From assembly GCA_029859485.1 (NCBI GenBank), contig JAOUDB010000193.1, positions 1 through 5,561 of the forward strand: 5,561 nucleotides of DNA, given 5' to 3'. Below, piece after piece: positions 1 to 5,326 of the stretch. Within the stretch, counting starts at the first letter, position 1. Every line of letters starts with the position of its first letter. The notes below the pieces were generated by a model that was not told where the DNA came from, searched no databases, and was given only the letters and a program-made list of their open reading frames with translations. The position numbers and the translations under genes are program-made. The DNA is from Desulfuromonadales bacterium. GTDB taxonomy: Bacteria; Desulfobacterota; Desulfuromonadia; Desulfuromonadales; BM103.

Positions 1-153
1 CGAGGGGCTTTATCTCCAGCGAAGCTACAGGATTTTTCAAAGCGCTAAATTGAAGATTGAAACGTGATTATCATTGGCGGCAGTCGATGGGACCCTCCCT
101 ACGAAATAGGTTCTTAAAAGATCCGAGAATTAGTTGTGGAAATATTCAATCAA

Positions 154-966
154 TCACCCCACGCTTCCCAAGCTTGCTAAAGACACCACGCTTTTTAAAT
201 CAATCGGTCCGATATCTCCGTAAGCCATCAGGGCTGTCCGGCCGGTGAGTTGAAACCCGGCAGAATCACATAACTCTGGCAGTGGTGACGAGCTAAGCAA
301 ATCAACAACAACAGGAGCCTTATGATCTGTCGCCGCAATCATCCTGTTCAGCAAGGCCTGATGTGTGTGCAGTGAGGCTTCATGTGCATACCATGGCCCG
401 ATAATCTGCATGTCTGGACCTGCCTGCAACAGCGCAATAGAACCCTCAACAGCAAAAACTTGTCCACCCTCACAGAGGACGGACAGTAAGGGGGTACGGT
501 TTTCACTCCAGGCCAATCGGTCTTCGTAAAACAACTCATCGAAGAGGTTTTCACCCTGTAACGGAGAGCCAATTGCAACTCTTGGTGACAACACCCAGCG
601 CTCGATACCATCGACCTCAACAAAGCCATCTTTTTCATAAATGCTACGTCCTTGATCTGAGGCCGTTAACCAGATCGATGTCATCCCTCGTTCAACCAGC
701 TCCGCAAGCACTGCCTTGAACAGGTGGCTTCCATAACCCTTGCCGCGCAGGTTGTGAGGGACGATCAAGTTGCCGATCCATGCACTCTTCTCATAAGCAA
801 CAGAGGTCAGCAATGCGCAGAACTTATGATCATCAAGCACACGCACATATTGAGCCCATGGACCTTTAAAGAGTTGCAATTCGGTGCGTGGCACCCGCCA
901 GTTTTCACGACAGGCGAGAGCAGAGAACGTCTCCCAGTCAGATTGGTAGGGAAGCCTAATGATCAT
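154..966 (-). CDS. GNAT-family N-acetyltransferase, coupled to nifV
   Basis: The 270-residue product looks like a cytoplasmic acetyl-CoA-dependent N-acetyltransferase of the GNAT fold; its substrate cannot be read from sequence. The acetyl-CoA pyrophosphate-binding motif A is clear around residues 67-83 (LIVPHNLRGKGYGSHLF, with the R-G-K-G-Y-G core at 74-79). It is followed by the helix and the Y110...KDGF stretch expected of motif B, so residues 1 to about 125 form one complete GNAT domain. Residues from about 130 form a second, degenerate half ending in a strand-helix-like DSAGFQLTGRTALMAYG (234-250) without its own G-x-G motif. This resembles two-domain GNATs with a non-catalytic C-terminal half. 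I see no signal peptide or membrane segment. The start ATG (966-964) overlaps the nifV stop in an ATGA arrangement, with AGGAAGG at 971-977 as ribosome binding site. It is therefore probably co-transcribed and translationally coupled with nifV. A specific role in nitrogen fixation is inferred from position only. Confidence 0.85.
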   Translation of the reverse strand: MIIRLPYQSDWETFSALACRENWRVPRTELQLFKGPWAQYVRVLDDHKFCALLTSVAYEKSAWIGNLIVPHNLRGKGYGSHLFKAVLAELVERGMTSIWLTASDQGRSIYEKDGFVEVDGIERWVLSPRVAIGSPLQGENLFDELFYEDRLAWSENRTPLLSVLCEGGQVFAVEGSIALLQAGPDMQIIGPWYAHEASLHTHQALLNRMIAATDHKAPVVVDLLSSSPLPELCDSAGFQLTGRTALMAYGDIGPIDLKSVVSLASLGSVG

Positions 967-2102
967 GCCACCTTCCTGTCAGCATCATAGAGCCGCAGCA
1001 AATCGTGATCAGACAACGGACGCTTTCTTCTTTGTGCAATATTTCTTACTCTTGCCAGGAAAGAGTCTGCCTCCAGCCGGTCAAGGTCTATACCGAGACC
1101 ACTGAGCCGATCCTGCAGGCCATGTCTCCCCGAATGTTTCCCAATTACCATATGTCGACTCAAACCAACCTCGGCAGGATCGTAGCCCTCGTAATTGCCC
1201 GGGTACTTAAGCACACCATCGGCATGCAGCCCTGATTCATGGGAAAACACTTTTTCTCCGACAATAGCCTTCCATTCCGGTACCGGCCGGCAACTGGCCT
1301 GTCCAACGAGCTTCGACAGTTCCACAAACCGTCCCGTATCAATCTGCACATCAACATGACAGGCGTGCTTGAGTGCCATCACGACCTCTTCGAGAGCAGC
1401 ATTACCAGCACGTTCACCGAGGCCGTTGACGGTGGTGTTAACAAACCGTGCGCCAGCTCTTATTCCAGCGATTGCATTGGCCGTAGCCATGCCCAGGTCA
1501 TTATGGGTATGAACCTCCAGGTCAAGGTCGACACGTTCGGCCAGGTAGAGCACTTTGTCGTAGGTCGTGAAAGGATCAAGGATGCCGAGTGTATCGCAGA
1601 ACCGAAAGCGGTCAGCGCCCTGATCCCTGGCTATTTCCATCAGCTCCACCAAAAAATCAAGGTCGGCACGACTGGCATCTTCGCCACCAATCGAGACATA
1701 CAGATCATGACCTTTGGCAAAACCGAGCGCAACCTTGAGTTGTTCCTTAACCCAGTTTCGATTTTTGCAAAGCTTTCTCTCGATATGAATATCAGAAACC
1801 GAAAGGGAAATATCAACCGCGCGAACACCGCTGTCGATCGAGGCTTGAATATCTGAGACCACGGCCCGGTTCCAGGTGAGCAGGCGAGCATTGAGGCCCA
1901 AATCAACAAGTGCCTTGACCGATGCTTGCTCCTCCCGACCCATCGCCGGGATACCGCACTCCAGTTCTCCGACGCCGGTCTCGTCGAGCAACTTTGCGAT
2001 GCGTTTTTTCTCTTCGAGACTGAAGACGACACCGGCGGTCTGTTCGCCATCTCGCAGTGTGGTGTCGTCGATGATGACTTCAATATTTCCAGGTTCGAAC
2101 AT
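963..2102 (-). CDS. nifV: Homocitrate synthase NifV
   Basis: NifV condenses acetyl-CoA with 2-oxoglutarate to give (R)-homocitrate, the organic ligand of the nitrogenase iron-molybdenum cofactor. The 379-residue product has the usual length and the whole signature series of the HMGL-like/DRE-TIM family. D13-TTLRDGEQT near the N-terminus contains the catalytic Arg17 and metal ligand Asp. RFCDTLG is at 167-173, the HTHND metal-binding pair (H198, H200) at 198-202, GLGERAGN at 227-234, [10 protein letters not shown] at 287-296 and GKHSGRHGL at 321-329. The protein ends shortly after the linker region and lacks the long C-terminal regulatory domain of 2-isopropylmalate synthase, which favours NifV over LeuA. 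The nif context (nifE and nifN divergently adjacent) supports the same call. The ATG at 2102 is preceded by GAGGT 5 nt upstream. A leader with an antiterminator and terminator lies directly before it. The gene overlaps the downstream acetyltransferase by 4 nt. Confidence 0.95.
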   Translation of the reverse strand: MFEPGNIEVIIDDTTLRDGEQTAGVVFSLEEKKRIAKLLDETGVGELECGIPAMGREEQASVKALVDLGLNARLLTWNRAVVSDIQASIDSGVRAVDISLSVSDIHIERKLCKNRNWVKEQLKVALGFAKGHDLYVSIGGEDASRADLDFLVELMEIARDQGADRFRFCDTLGILDPFTTYDKVLYLAERVDLDLEVHTHNDLGMATANAIAGIRAGARFVNTTVNGLGERAGNAALEEVVMALKHACHVDVQIDTGRFVELSKLVGQASCRPVPEWKAIVGEKVFSHESGLHADGVLKYPGNYEGYDPAEVGLSRHMVIGKHSGRHGLQDRLSGLGIDLDRLEADSFLARVRNIAQRRKRPLSDHDLLRLYDADRKVA

Positions 2103-2107
2103 TGCGT

Positions 2108-2112
2108 ACCTC
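2108..2112 (-). promoter_or_regulatory. nifV ribosome binding site
   Basis: Reading the minus strand, GAGGT lies 5 nt before the ATG at 2102. It sits just past the terminator U-tract, so ribosomes can load only on read-through transcripts. It supports the chosen nifV start. Confidence 0.7.
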
Positions 2113-2122
2113 GTTTAAAGAG

Positions 2123-2156
2123 AAAAAGCCCTGAACCTTTTCAAAAGGTCCAGAGC
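2123..2156 (-). terminator. Intrinsic terminator (attenuator) in the nifV leader
   Basis: On the minus strand, arms 2156-2144 (GCTCTGGACCTTT) and 2140-2128 (AAAGGTTCAGGGC) form a 13-bp stem with two G-U pairs and a 3-nt loop. A run of five T follows (2127-2123). This is a strong rho-independent terminator. It lies before nifV, not after a gene: about 45 nt downstream of the predicted start site and 20 nt upstream of the nifV start codon. It should therefore act as an attenuator. Its 5' arm (2156-2149) is also the 3' arm of the preceding hexaloop hairpin, so the two structures exclude each other. Confidence 0.88.
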
Positions 2157-2186
2157 TTCATTGCCAGGATCCGGCGACTTTGCCGG
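2149..2186 (-). ncRNA. ANTAR-type dual-hexaloop antiterminator RNA
   Basis: Two consecutive hairpins lie in the nifV leader. P1 (2186-2171) is a perfect 5-bp stem CCGGC/GCCGG closing the hexaloop AAAGUC. After one linker base (A2170), P2 (2169-2149) pairs arm UCCUGGC with arm GCUCUGGA, with a U-U mismatch and a bulged U, and closes the hexaloop AAUGAA. Both loops have A at position 1 and G at position 4, the invariant positions of RNAs bound by ANTAR-domain antiterminators (for example NasR and EutV targets). The 3' arm of P2 is the 5' arm of the terminator, so protein-stabilised P2 would permit read-through into nifV. I infer control by an ANTAR response regulator like GnfR, reported to control nif genes in Geobacter. 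The regulator gene is not in this window. Confidence 0.8.
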
Positions 2187-2209
2187 GAAGTGTTTCACCG
2201 TTGACCAAA

Positions 2210-2225
2210 AGCAAAAGCTGTGCCT
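2210..2225 (-). promoter_or_regulatory. Sigma-54 promoter of nifV
   Basis: The minus strand reads AGGCACAGCTTTTGCT. Against the consensus TGGCACG-N4-TTGCW it matches GGCAC and TTGCT, with exact GG-N10-GC spacing (GG at 2224-2223, GC at 2212-2211). Taking the C as -12 puts the start near G2199, giving a leader of about 97 nt. That leader begins 13 nt before the first hexaloop hairpin, so promoter and antiterminator positions support each other. A sigma-54 promoter needs an enhancer-binding ATPase; candidate sites lie in the repeats upstream. Confidence 0.75.
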
Positions 2226-2228
2226 TTA

Positions 2229-2249
2229 GGACTGTCCCTGCAGTTAAGG
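2229..2249. repeat. Copy 1 of imperfect repeat, GGAC-T-GTCC palindrome
   Basis: This copy contains a perfect 4-bp palindrome GGAC-T-GTCC followed by CTG and a tail ending AAGG. A related copy lies at 2294-2315 in the same orientation, 65 bp away start to start (about six helical turns). It abuts the -24 element of the nifV promoter, so a protein bound here could act as a repressor or as a promoter-proximal partner of a distal site. The bound protein is unknown. Confidence 0.45.
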
Positions 2250-2251
2250 GG

Positions 2252-2274
2252 TACGGCCCGTTGGTTTTACGGCC
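2252..2274. repeat. TACGGCC direct repeat, also an inverted repeat
   Basis: TACGGCC occurs at 2252-2258 and 2268-2274, 16 bp apart start to start. The same block folds as GGCCCGT/ACGGCC with a bulged base and a 7-nt loop. It lies between the two copies of the GGAC repeat and about 65 bp upstream of the predicted nifV start. It could be a binding site; function unknown. Confidence 0.35.
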
Positions 2275-2293
2275 TTTTGACATCCATTGTCGG

Positions 2294-2315
2294 GGACCGT
2301 TCCCTGTTTGTTAGG
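2294..2315. repeat. Copy 2 of imperfect repeat, GGGA-N4-TCCC palindrome
   Basis: GGACCGTTCCCTG aligns with GGACTG-TCCCTG of copy 1 at 2229, with one gap and one substitution, and both tails end in A-rich AGG. The core is palindromic (GGGA-CCGT-TCCC, 2293-2304). It lies about 100 bp upstream of the predicted nifV start, a usual distance for a sigma-54 enhancer site, and about 165 bp upstream of the predicted nifE start. Confidence 0.45.
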
Positions 2316-2341
2316 TCGCCGGCCTGGAGGGTAAATGCACA

Positions 2342-2367
2342 ATAAACAGGCAGCCTGCTCGGTTTAT
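2342..2367. repeat. Spaced inverted repeat ATAAAC-N14-GTTTAT
   Basis: Perfect 6-bp half-sites (2342-2347 and 2362-2367) enclose a second nested palindrome, CAGGC-A-GCCTG (2347-2357). The centre is about 110 bp upstream of the predicted nifE start and about 155 bp from the predicted nifV start. Both distances suit an enhancer-binding protein acting on sigma-54 promoters. The bound protein is unknown. Confidence 0.4.
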
Positions 2368-2428
2368 GTTCGTCCTGAGTAGGTACAACAAGATAGAAAC
2401 AGCTGCAAAGTGGCCTTTTTAAGTTCTG

Positions 2429-2443
2429 TTGCCATCATGGCAA
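2429..2443. repeat. 15-bp palindrome over the nifE -24 element
   Basis: TTGCCAT-C-ATGGCAA is a perfect 7-bp inverted repeat with a one-base centre. Its right half-site contains the TGGCAA of the sigma-54 -24 box. A dimeric protein bound here would block sigma-54 holoenzyme. Alternatively the left half may have no role. Confidence 0.5.
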
Positions 2444-2453
2444 GCCTTTTGCT
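2438..2453 (+). promoter_or_regulatory. Sigma-54 promoter of nifEN
   Basis: TGGCAAGCCTTTTGCT matches TGGCACG-N4-TTGCW at all but one defined position, with GG at 2439-2440 and GC at 2451-2452 (exact N10). Transcription should start near 2464, giving a nifE leader of about 120 nt. No intrinsic terminator or hexaloop pair is visible between there and nifE, unlike the nifV side. Confidence 0.8.
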
Positions 2454-2537
2454 CTACTCAATCCCAACGTTAAGACATCACCCCTCCTTTGCCGCCAGCG
2501 CTGTCGGAAAAGCCGGTTCCCTTCTCGAAGATGTGAC

Positions 2538-2580
2538 GGGACTGATTTCTAACTGAAAGGAAATTTCAGGGAGTCAGCCC
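2538..2580 (+). promoter_or_regulatory. Structured nifE leader around the ribosome binding site
   Basis: GGG(A)CTGA (2538-2545) can pair with TCAGCCC (2574-2580), giving 7 bp with one bulged A. Inside it a second hairpin pairs CTGAAA (2553-2558) with TTTCAG (2564-2569) over loop GGAAA. The ribosome binding site AGGGAG (2568-2573) lies at the junction, ending 10 nt before the ATG at 2584. The fold may tune translation of nifE. Pairing is read by eye; no energy was calculated. Confidence 0.4.
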
Positions 2581-2583
2581 ATT

Positions 2584-3936
2584 ATGGCAAACAAACCAAA
2601 AATCAAAGAACTGCTGGATGAAAGTTCTTGCACACATAACCAGAGCCGTAAAGTTGCCTGCAACGCACCGACTCCCGGAGCGACCACAGGTGGTTGCGCC
2701 TTTGAGGGCGCCCAGATCTCTCTCTTCCCCTATGCTGATGCCGCCCACCTGGTGCACGGCCCGATGACTTGTCTCGGCTCATCATGGGAGACCCGCGCCA
2801 CAGGGACCAGCTATCCAGGACGCAATTTGACGCAGATGGGTTTCACCACTGATATCAATATCAACGACGTGGTCTTCAGCGGCGAAGAAAAAGTCGCGGC
2901 TTCCATCGATTACATTATGGAACATTACAAACCTGAAGCCGTCTTCGTTTATGCCACCTGCGTAACAGCTATGATTGGTGATGATATTGACCTGATCTGC
3001 AAACAGGCTGCAGAAAAACACAAGGTTCCAATGGTGCCGGTACACGCCCCCGGTTTTGTCGGCAGCAAGAACCTCGGTAGCCGTCTTGGTGGTGAAGCTG
3101 CCCTCAGCCATCTGATCGGCACCAGAGAGCCTGAGGAAACAACGCCCTTCGACATTAACCTGATCGGTGAATACAACGTTACCGGCGACATGTGGCAATA
3201 TTCGCCATTGCTGGAAGAACTCGGCATTCGCATCCTGTCGACTCTGAGCGGCGACGGCCGCATCGCACAGATTCGTACAGCTCATCGAGCCAAGCTCAAC
3301 GTTATCGTCTGTGCCAAGTCTCTCGTTTCACTGACCCGGAAGATGGAAGAACGTTATGGCATCCCGTCTATCTCTCTCTCCTTTTATGGCCGACGAGATA
3401 CCAGCGACGGTTTACGAGCCATTGCAAAGGCCCTGGGGGATGACGACTTGATCGCTAAAACCGATCAGCTGATTGCCAGAGAAGAGGCAGACATCGCCGT
3501 AAAACTAAAACCATATCAATCCTTCTTCCAGGGCAAAAAAGCAGTGCTCAACACCGGTGGCAACAAAACCTGGTCAATTGCTTCAGCGTTGCAGGATCTC
3601 GGTATTGAAGTCGTGGCAACCGCTGTCAAGAAAGCCACCGAGGATGATCGCGCAAAGGCTCGGCAGACTCTCGGTGAAAAAGGTGTCCTCATGATGAACC
3701 CGGGTGTTGAACAGGCTAAACTCATTGATGAGACCGGTGCCGATCTGCTTCTGGCAGGCGGTCGCAGCCTCTATACTGCGATCAAGAAGGGCATTGCTTT
3801 TGCCGACGTTAATCAGGAAAAAAAGAAAAGTTACGGTGGCTATGAGGGTCTGCTCAATCTCGCTGAGGACTTGAAAAATGCTCTGCAAAACCCGGTGTTC
3901 AAAAACGTTTCGCGGAGGGCGCCATGGGAGAAATAG
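2584..3936 (+). CDS. nifE: FeMo-cofactor scaffold subunit NifE
   Basis: NifE is the alpha-like subunit of the NifE2N2 scaffold. That complex receives the NifB-derived 8Fe precursor and supports insertion of molybdenum and homocitrate before transfer to apo-NifDK. The 450-residue product is full length and homologous to NifD. The N-terminal SSCTHNQ (14-20) is typical. C38 (GGCAF), C63 (HGPMTC) and C126 (YATC) fit the three NifE ligands of the permanent [4Fe-4S] cluster shared with NifN (C37, C62 and C124 in Azotobacter vinelandii). C243 (VIVCAKSL) fits the ligand of the cofactor precursor (C250 there). RKMEERYGIP (252-261) and SFYG (266-269) are family landmarks. AGGGAG upstream supports the ATG start. 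The gene overlaps nifN by 13 nt, so the two are co-translated from the sigma-54 promoter upstream. Confidence 0.95.
   Translation: MANKPKIKELLDESSCTHNQSRKVACNAPTPGATTGGCAFEGAQISLFPYADAAHLVHGPMTCLGSSWETRATGTSYPGRNLTQMGFTTDININDVVFSGEEKVAASIDYIMEHYKPEAVFVYATCVTAMIGDDIDLICKQAAEKHKVPMVPVHAPGFVGSKNLGSRLGGEAALSHLIGTREPEETTPFDINLIGEYNVTGDMWQYSPLLEELGIRILSTLSGDGRIAQIRTAHRAKLNVIVCAKSLVSLTRKMEERYGIPSISLSFYGRRDTSDGLRAIAKALGDDDLIAKTDQLIAREEADIAVKLKPYQSFFQGKKAVLNTGGNKTWSIASALQDLGIEVVATAVKKATEDDRAKARQTLGEKGVLMMNPGVEQAKLIDETGADLLLAGGRSLYTAIKKGIAFADVNQEKKKSYGGYEGLLNLAEDLKNALQNPVFKNVSRRAPWEK
3914..3919 (+). promoter_or_regulatory. nifN ribosome binding site inside nifE
   Basis: GGAGGG lies 4 nt before the nifN ATG at 3924, within the last codons of nifE. 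It is a strong Shine-Dalgarno match and fixes the nifN start, which overlaps the nifE end by 13 nt in another frame. Confidence 0.75.
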
Positions 3937-5228
3937 CTCGAAAAAAATACAAACCGCTCCAGGTCAATCCCTTTAAACTCAGCCAGCCGATGGGTGCGAC
4001 GTTGGCGTTTCTTGGCGTAGACAGATGCATGCCGCTCATGCACGGAGGCCAGGGCTGCACCAGCTTCACAAAGGTCTTCTTCACACGGCATTTCTGCGAA
4101 CCGATCGCCATCCAGACCAGCGCAGTCACCGATGCCATCGCTGTCCTTGATGGCGGTGACTACAGCATCGTTGAGTCGGTCAAAAACATCACCAAAAAGA
4201 TTTCGCCGAGCTTAATTGGTCTGCATACCACAGGCATGCCAGAAACCAAGGGTGATGATGTTCGCGGCGTTGCGGCAAAAATTGACTTTCCTCTGGTCAC
4301 TGTCAACACTCCGGATTACGAAGGCGGTCTGGAAAGTGGCTGGGCATTAACCTGTAAGGCGCTGATCGAACAGCTGATCAACCCGGCTCGGGAAACAGAT
4401 GATAACAAGCTGGTGTTGCTGCCTCATGTCAGCCTGCAACCGATCGAAGTCGAGAAGATCAAAGAGTTCATCGAAGAGTTCGGTTTCAACGTATGGGCCC
4501 TTCCCGACCTGTCAAGATCCCTGGATGGTCATCTGGGTGAGAAGCAGGCAGCCCTTTCCAGCGGCGGGATTAGCGTAGAAGAAATCCGCGTGCTGAGTGA
4601 CGCCGGTCTGGTGATCAGCGTCGGTGATTCGATGCAAGCATGTGGAAATGCTTTGCGGGAGAAGAACCCCGAGATGCGTCATCATCATTTCTCGCACCTG
4701 CATGGACTTGAAGCGGCGGACTCGTTAGCGGAACTCCTGTTGGCAGAAACCGGTTTCAGTGGCCCGCCGATAGCGGTAGCACGCTGGCGCCAGCGATTGC
4801 AGGATGCCATGCTCGACAGTCATTTTTCACTGGGGCAAAGCCGTTTTCTAGTCGCTGCGGAACCTGACCAGATTGCCGGGATCTGCCAGTCGCTCTATGA
4901 CGCGGGCGGTAGGGTGACCGTAGCAATATCAACCGTTGATTCTCCACAGCTAAAGAAAATAAAGGCAGAAAAGATTCTGGTCGGAGACCTGGAAGACGCT
5001 GAACAACGTGCAGAAGACTATGACGTGATTGTCGGCAACTTCCACTGCGAGGCAATTGCGCATCGTCATCACAAAGGTCTTGTACTGAGAGGCTTTCCTA
5101 ACTGGGAACAGGTGGGCAATCCTTTAAAAAATGACATCTTGTATGAGGGCGGTGCTTACTTTTTATTTGAGTGCGCGAATGCGGCGACAGTCGCGCGGGA
5201 TGAGGGACGCAGGCACCCTGAAAAATAA
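3924..5228 (+). CDS. nifN: FeMo-cofactor scaffold subunit NifN
   Basis: NifN is the beta-like partner of NifE in the cofactor-maturation scaffold. The 434-residue product is slightly short for the family but complete. The N-terminus holds the NifN hallmark NPFKLSQPMGATLAFLGVDR (15-34) followed by HGGQGCTSF. C45 in that block corresponds to the single NifN ligand (C44 in Azotobacter vinelandii) of the [4Fe-4S] cluster bridging to NifE. RHFCEPIAIQTSAVTD (55-70), the VNTPDYEGG block (127-135) and the C-terminal HRHHKGLVLRGFPNWEQVG (380-398) are also typical. The protein lacks the extra P-cluster cysteine set expected of NifK, which together with its position after nifE rules out nifK. It is translated from its own ribosome binding site within the nifE 3' end. 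No terminator is visible after it, so transcription probably continues into the scaffold gene about 100 bp downstream. Confidence 0.95.
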   Translation: MGEIARKKYKPLQVNPFKLSQPMGATLAFLGVDRCMPLMHGGQGCTSFTKVFFTRHFCEPIAIQTSAVTDAIAVLDGGDYSIVESVKNITKKISPSLIGLHTTGMPETKGDDVRGVAAKIDFPLVTVNTPDYEGGLESGWALTCKALIEQLINPARETDDNKLVLLPHVSLQPIEVEKIKEFIEEFGFNVWALPDLSRSLDGHLGEKQAALSSGGISVEEIRVLSDAGLVISVGDSMQACGNALREKNPEMRHHHFSHLHGLEAADSLAELLLAETGFSGPPIAVARWRQRLQDAMLDSHFSLGQSRFLVAAEPDQIAGICQSLYDAGGRVTVAISTVDSPQLKKIKAEKILVGDLEDAEQRAEDYDVIVGNFHCEAIAHRHHKGLVLRGFPNWEQVGNPLKNDILYEGGAYFLFECANAATVARDEGRRHPEK

Positions 5229-5288
5229 GCTTTAGACTTTCGCGTTCTCGCCCCACGTACCGCGTTTCGATTCTTTCTATGACAGCAG

Positions 5289-5311
5289 TCAACTCACTAA
5301 GTGAAGGTTGA
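5289..5311 (+). promoter_or_regulatory. Hairpin just before the NifU-like gene
   Basis: TCAACTCAC (5289-5297) pairs with GTGA plus GTTGA (5301-5304 and 5307-5311) around a TAA loop, giving 9 bp with a two-base bulge. No T-run follows, so it is not a classic terminator. It may stabilise the nifEN transcript or affect initiation at the next gene, whose only AAGG sequence (5304-5307) is buried in the 3' arm. Confidence 0.4.
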
Positions 5312-5326
5312 GTGATCGAGATAATC

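Larger units (their letters stand above)
2103..2583. promoter_or_regulatory. Divergent nifV/nifE control region
   Basis: About 480 bp without a credible gene separates the two divergent nif units. From left to right it holds the nifV ribosome binding site, an intrinsic terminator, a two-hairpin antiterminator, and a minus-strand sigma-54 promoter. Next come a cluster of direct and inverted repeats (2229-2315), a spaced inverted repeat (2342-2367), a plus-strand sigma-54 promoter inside a palindrome, and a structured nifE leader. The interval between the two -24 boxes (2224 to 2439) is about 215 bp, enough for enhancer-binding proteins to serve both promoters. I did not find a TGT-N10-ACA NifA site between 2280 and 2410. 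Confidence 0.8.

Noticed and set aside
57..248. A 63-codon plus-strand open frame at the left edge.
   Set aside because: It runs antisense into the acetyltransferase, has a low-complexity, Arg/Ser/Pro-rich product and no ribosome binding site. Positions 1-153 contain no other supportable gene.
1239..1856. A 205-codon open frame on the plus strand.
   Set aside because: It lies wholly antisense to nifV, whose catalytic motifs are intact. It has no recognisable domain and no convincing start context, so it is a shadow frame.
2254..2278. Plus-strand hairpin GGCCCGT/ACGGCC followed by TTTT as a terminator.
   Set aside because: Only four T, a bulged stem, and no upstream plus-strand gene that would need it.
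2277..2305. TTGACA as a sigma-70 -35 box.
   Set aside because: No -10-like hexamer lies 16-18 bp downstream; the expected position reads TTCCCT.
2291..2306. Plus-strand hairpin CGGGG-ACCGTT-CCCTG with a hexaloop having A1 and G4, like an ANTAR target.
   Set aside because: It is upstream of the nifE promoter, has no second hexaloop hairpin or terminator after it, and depends on a G-U pair. Better read as a DNA palindrome in the repeat pair.
2429..2450. TTGCCA/TGGCAA hairpin followed by CCTTTT as a terminator before nifE.
   Set aside because: The T-run is short and the sequence is better explained by the sigma-54 -24/-12 element it contains.
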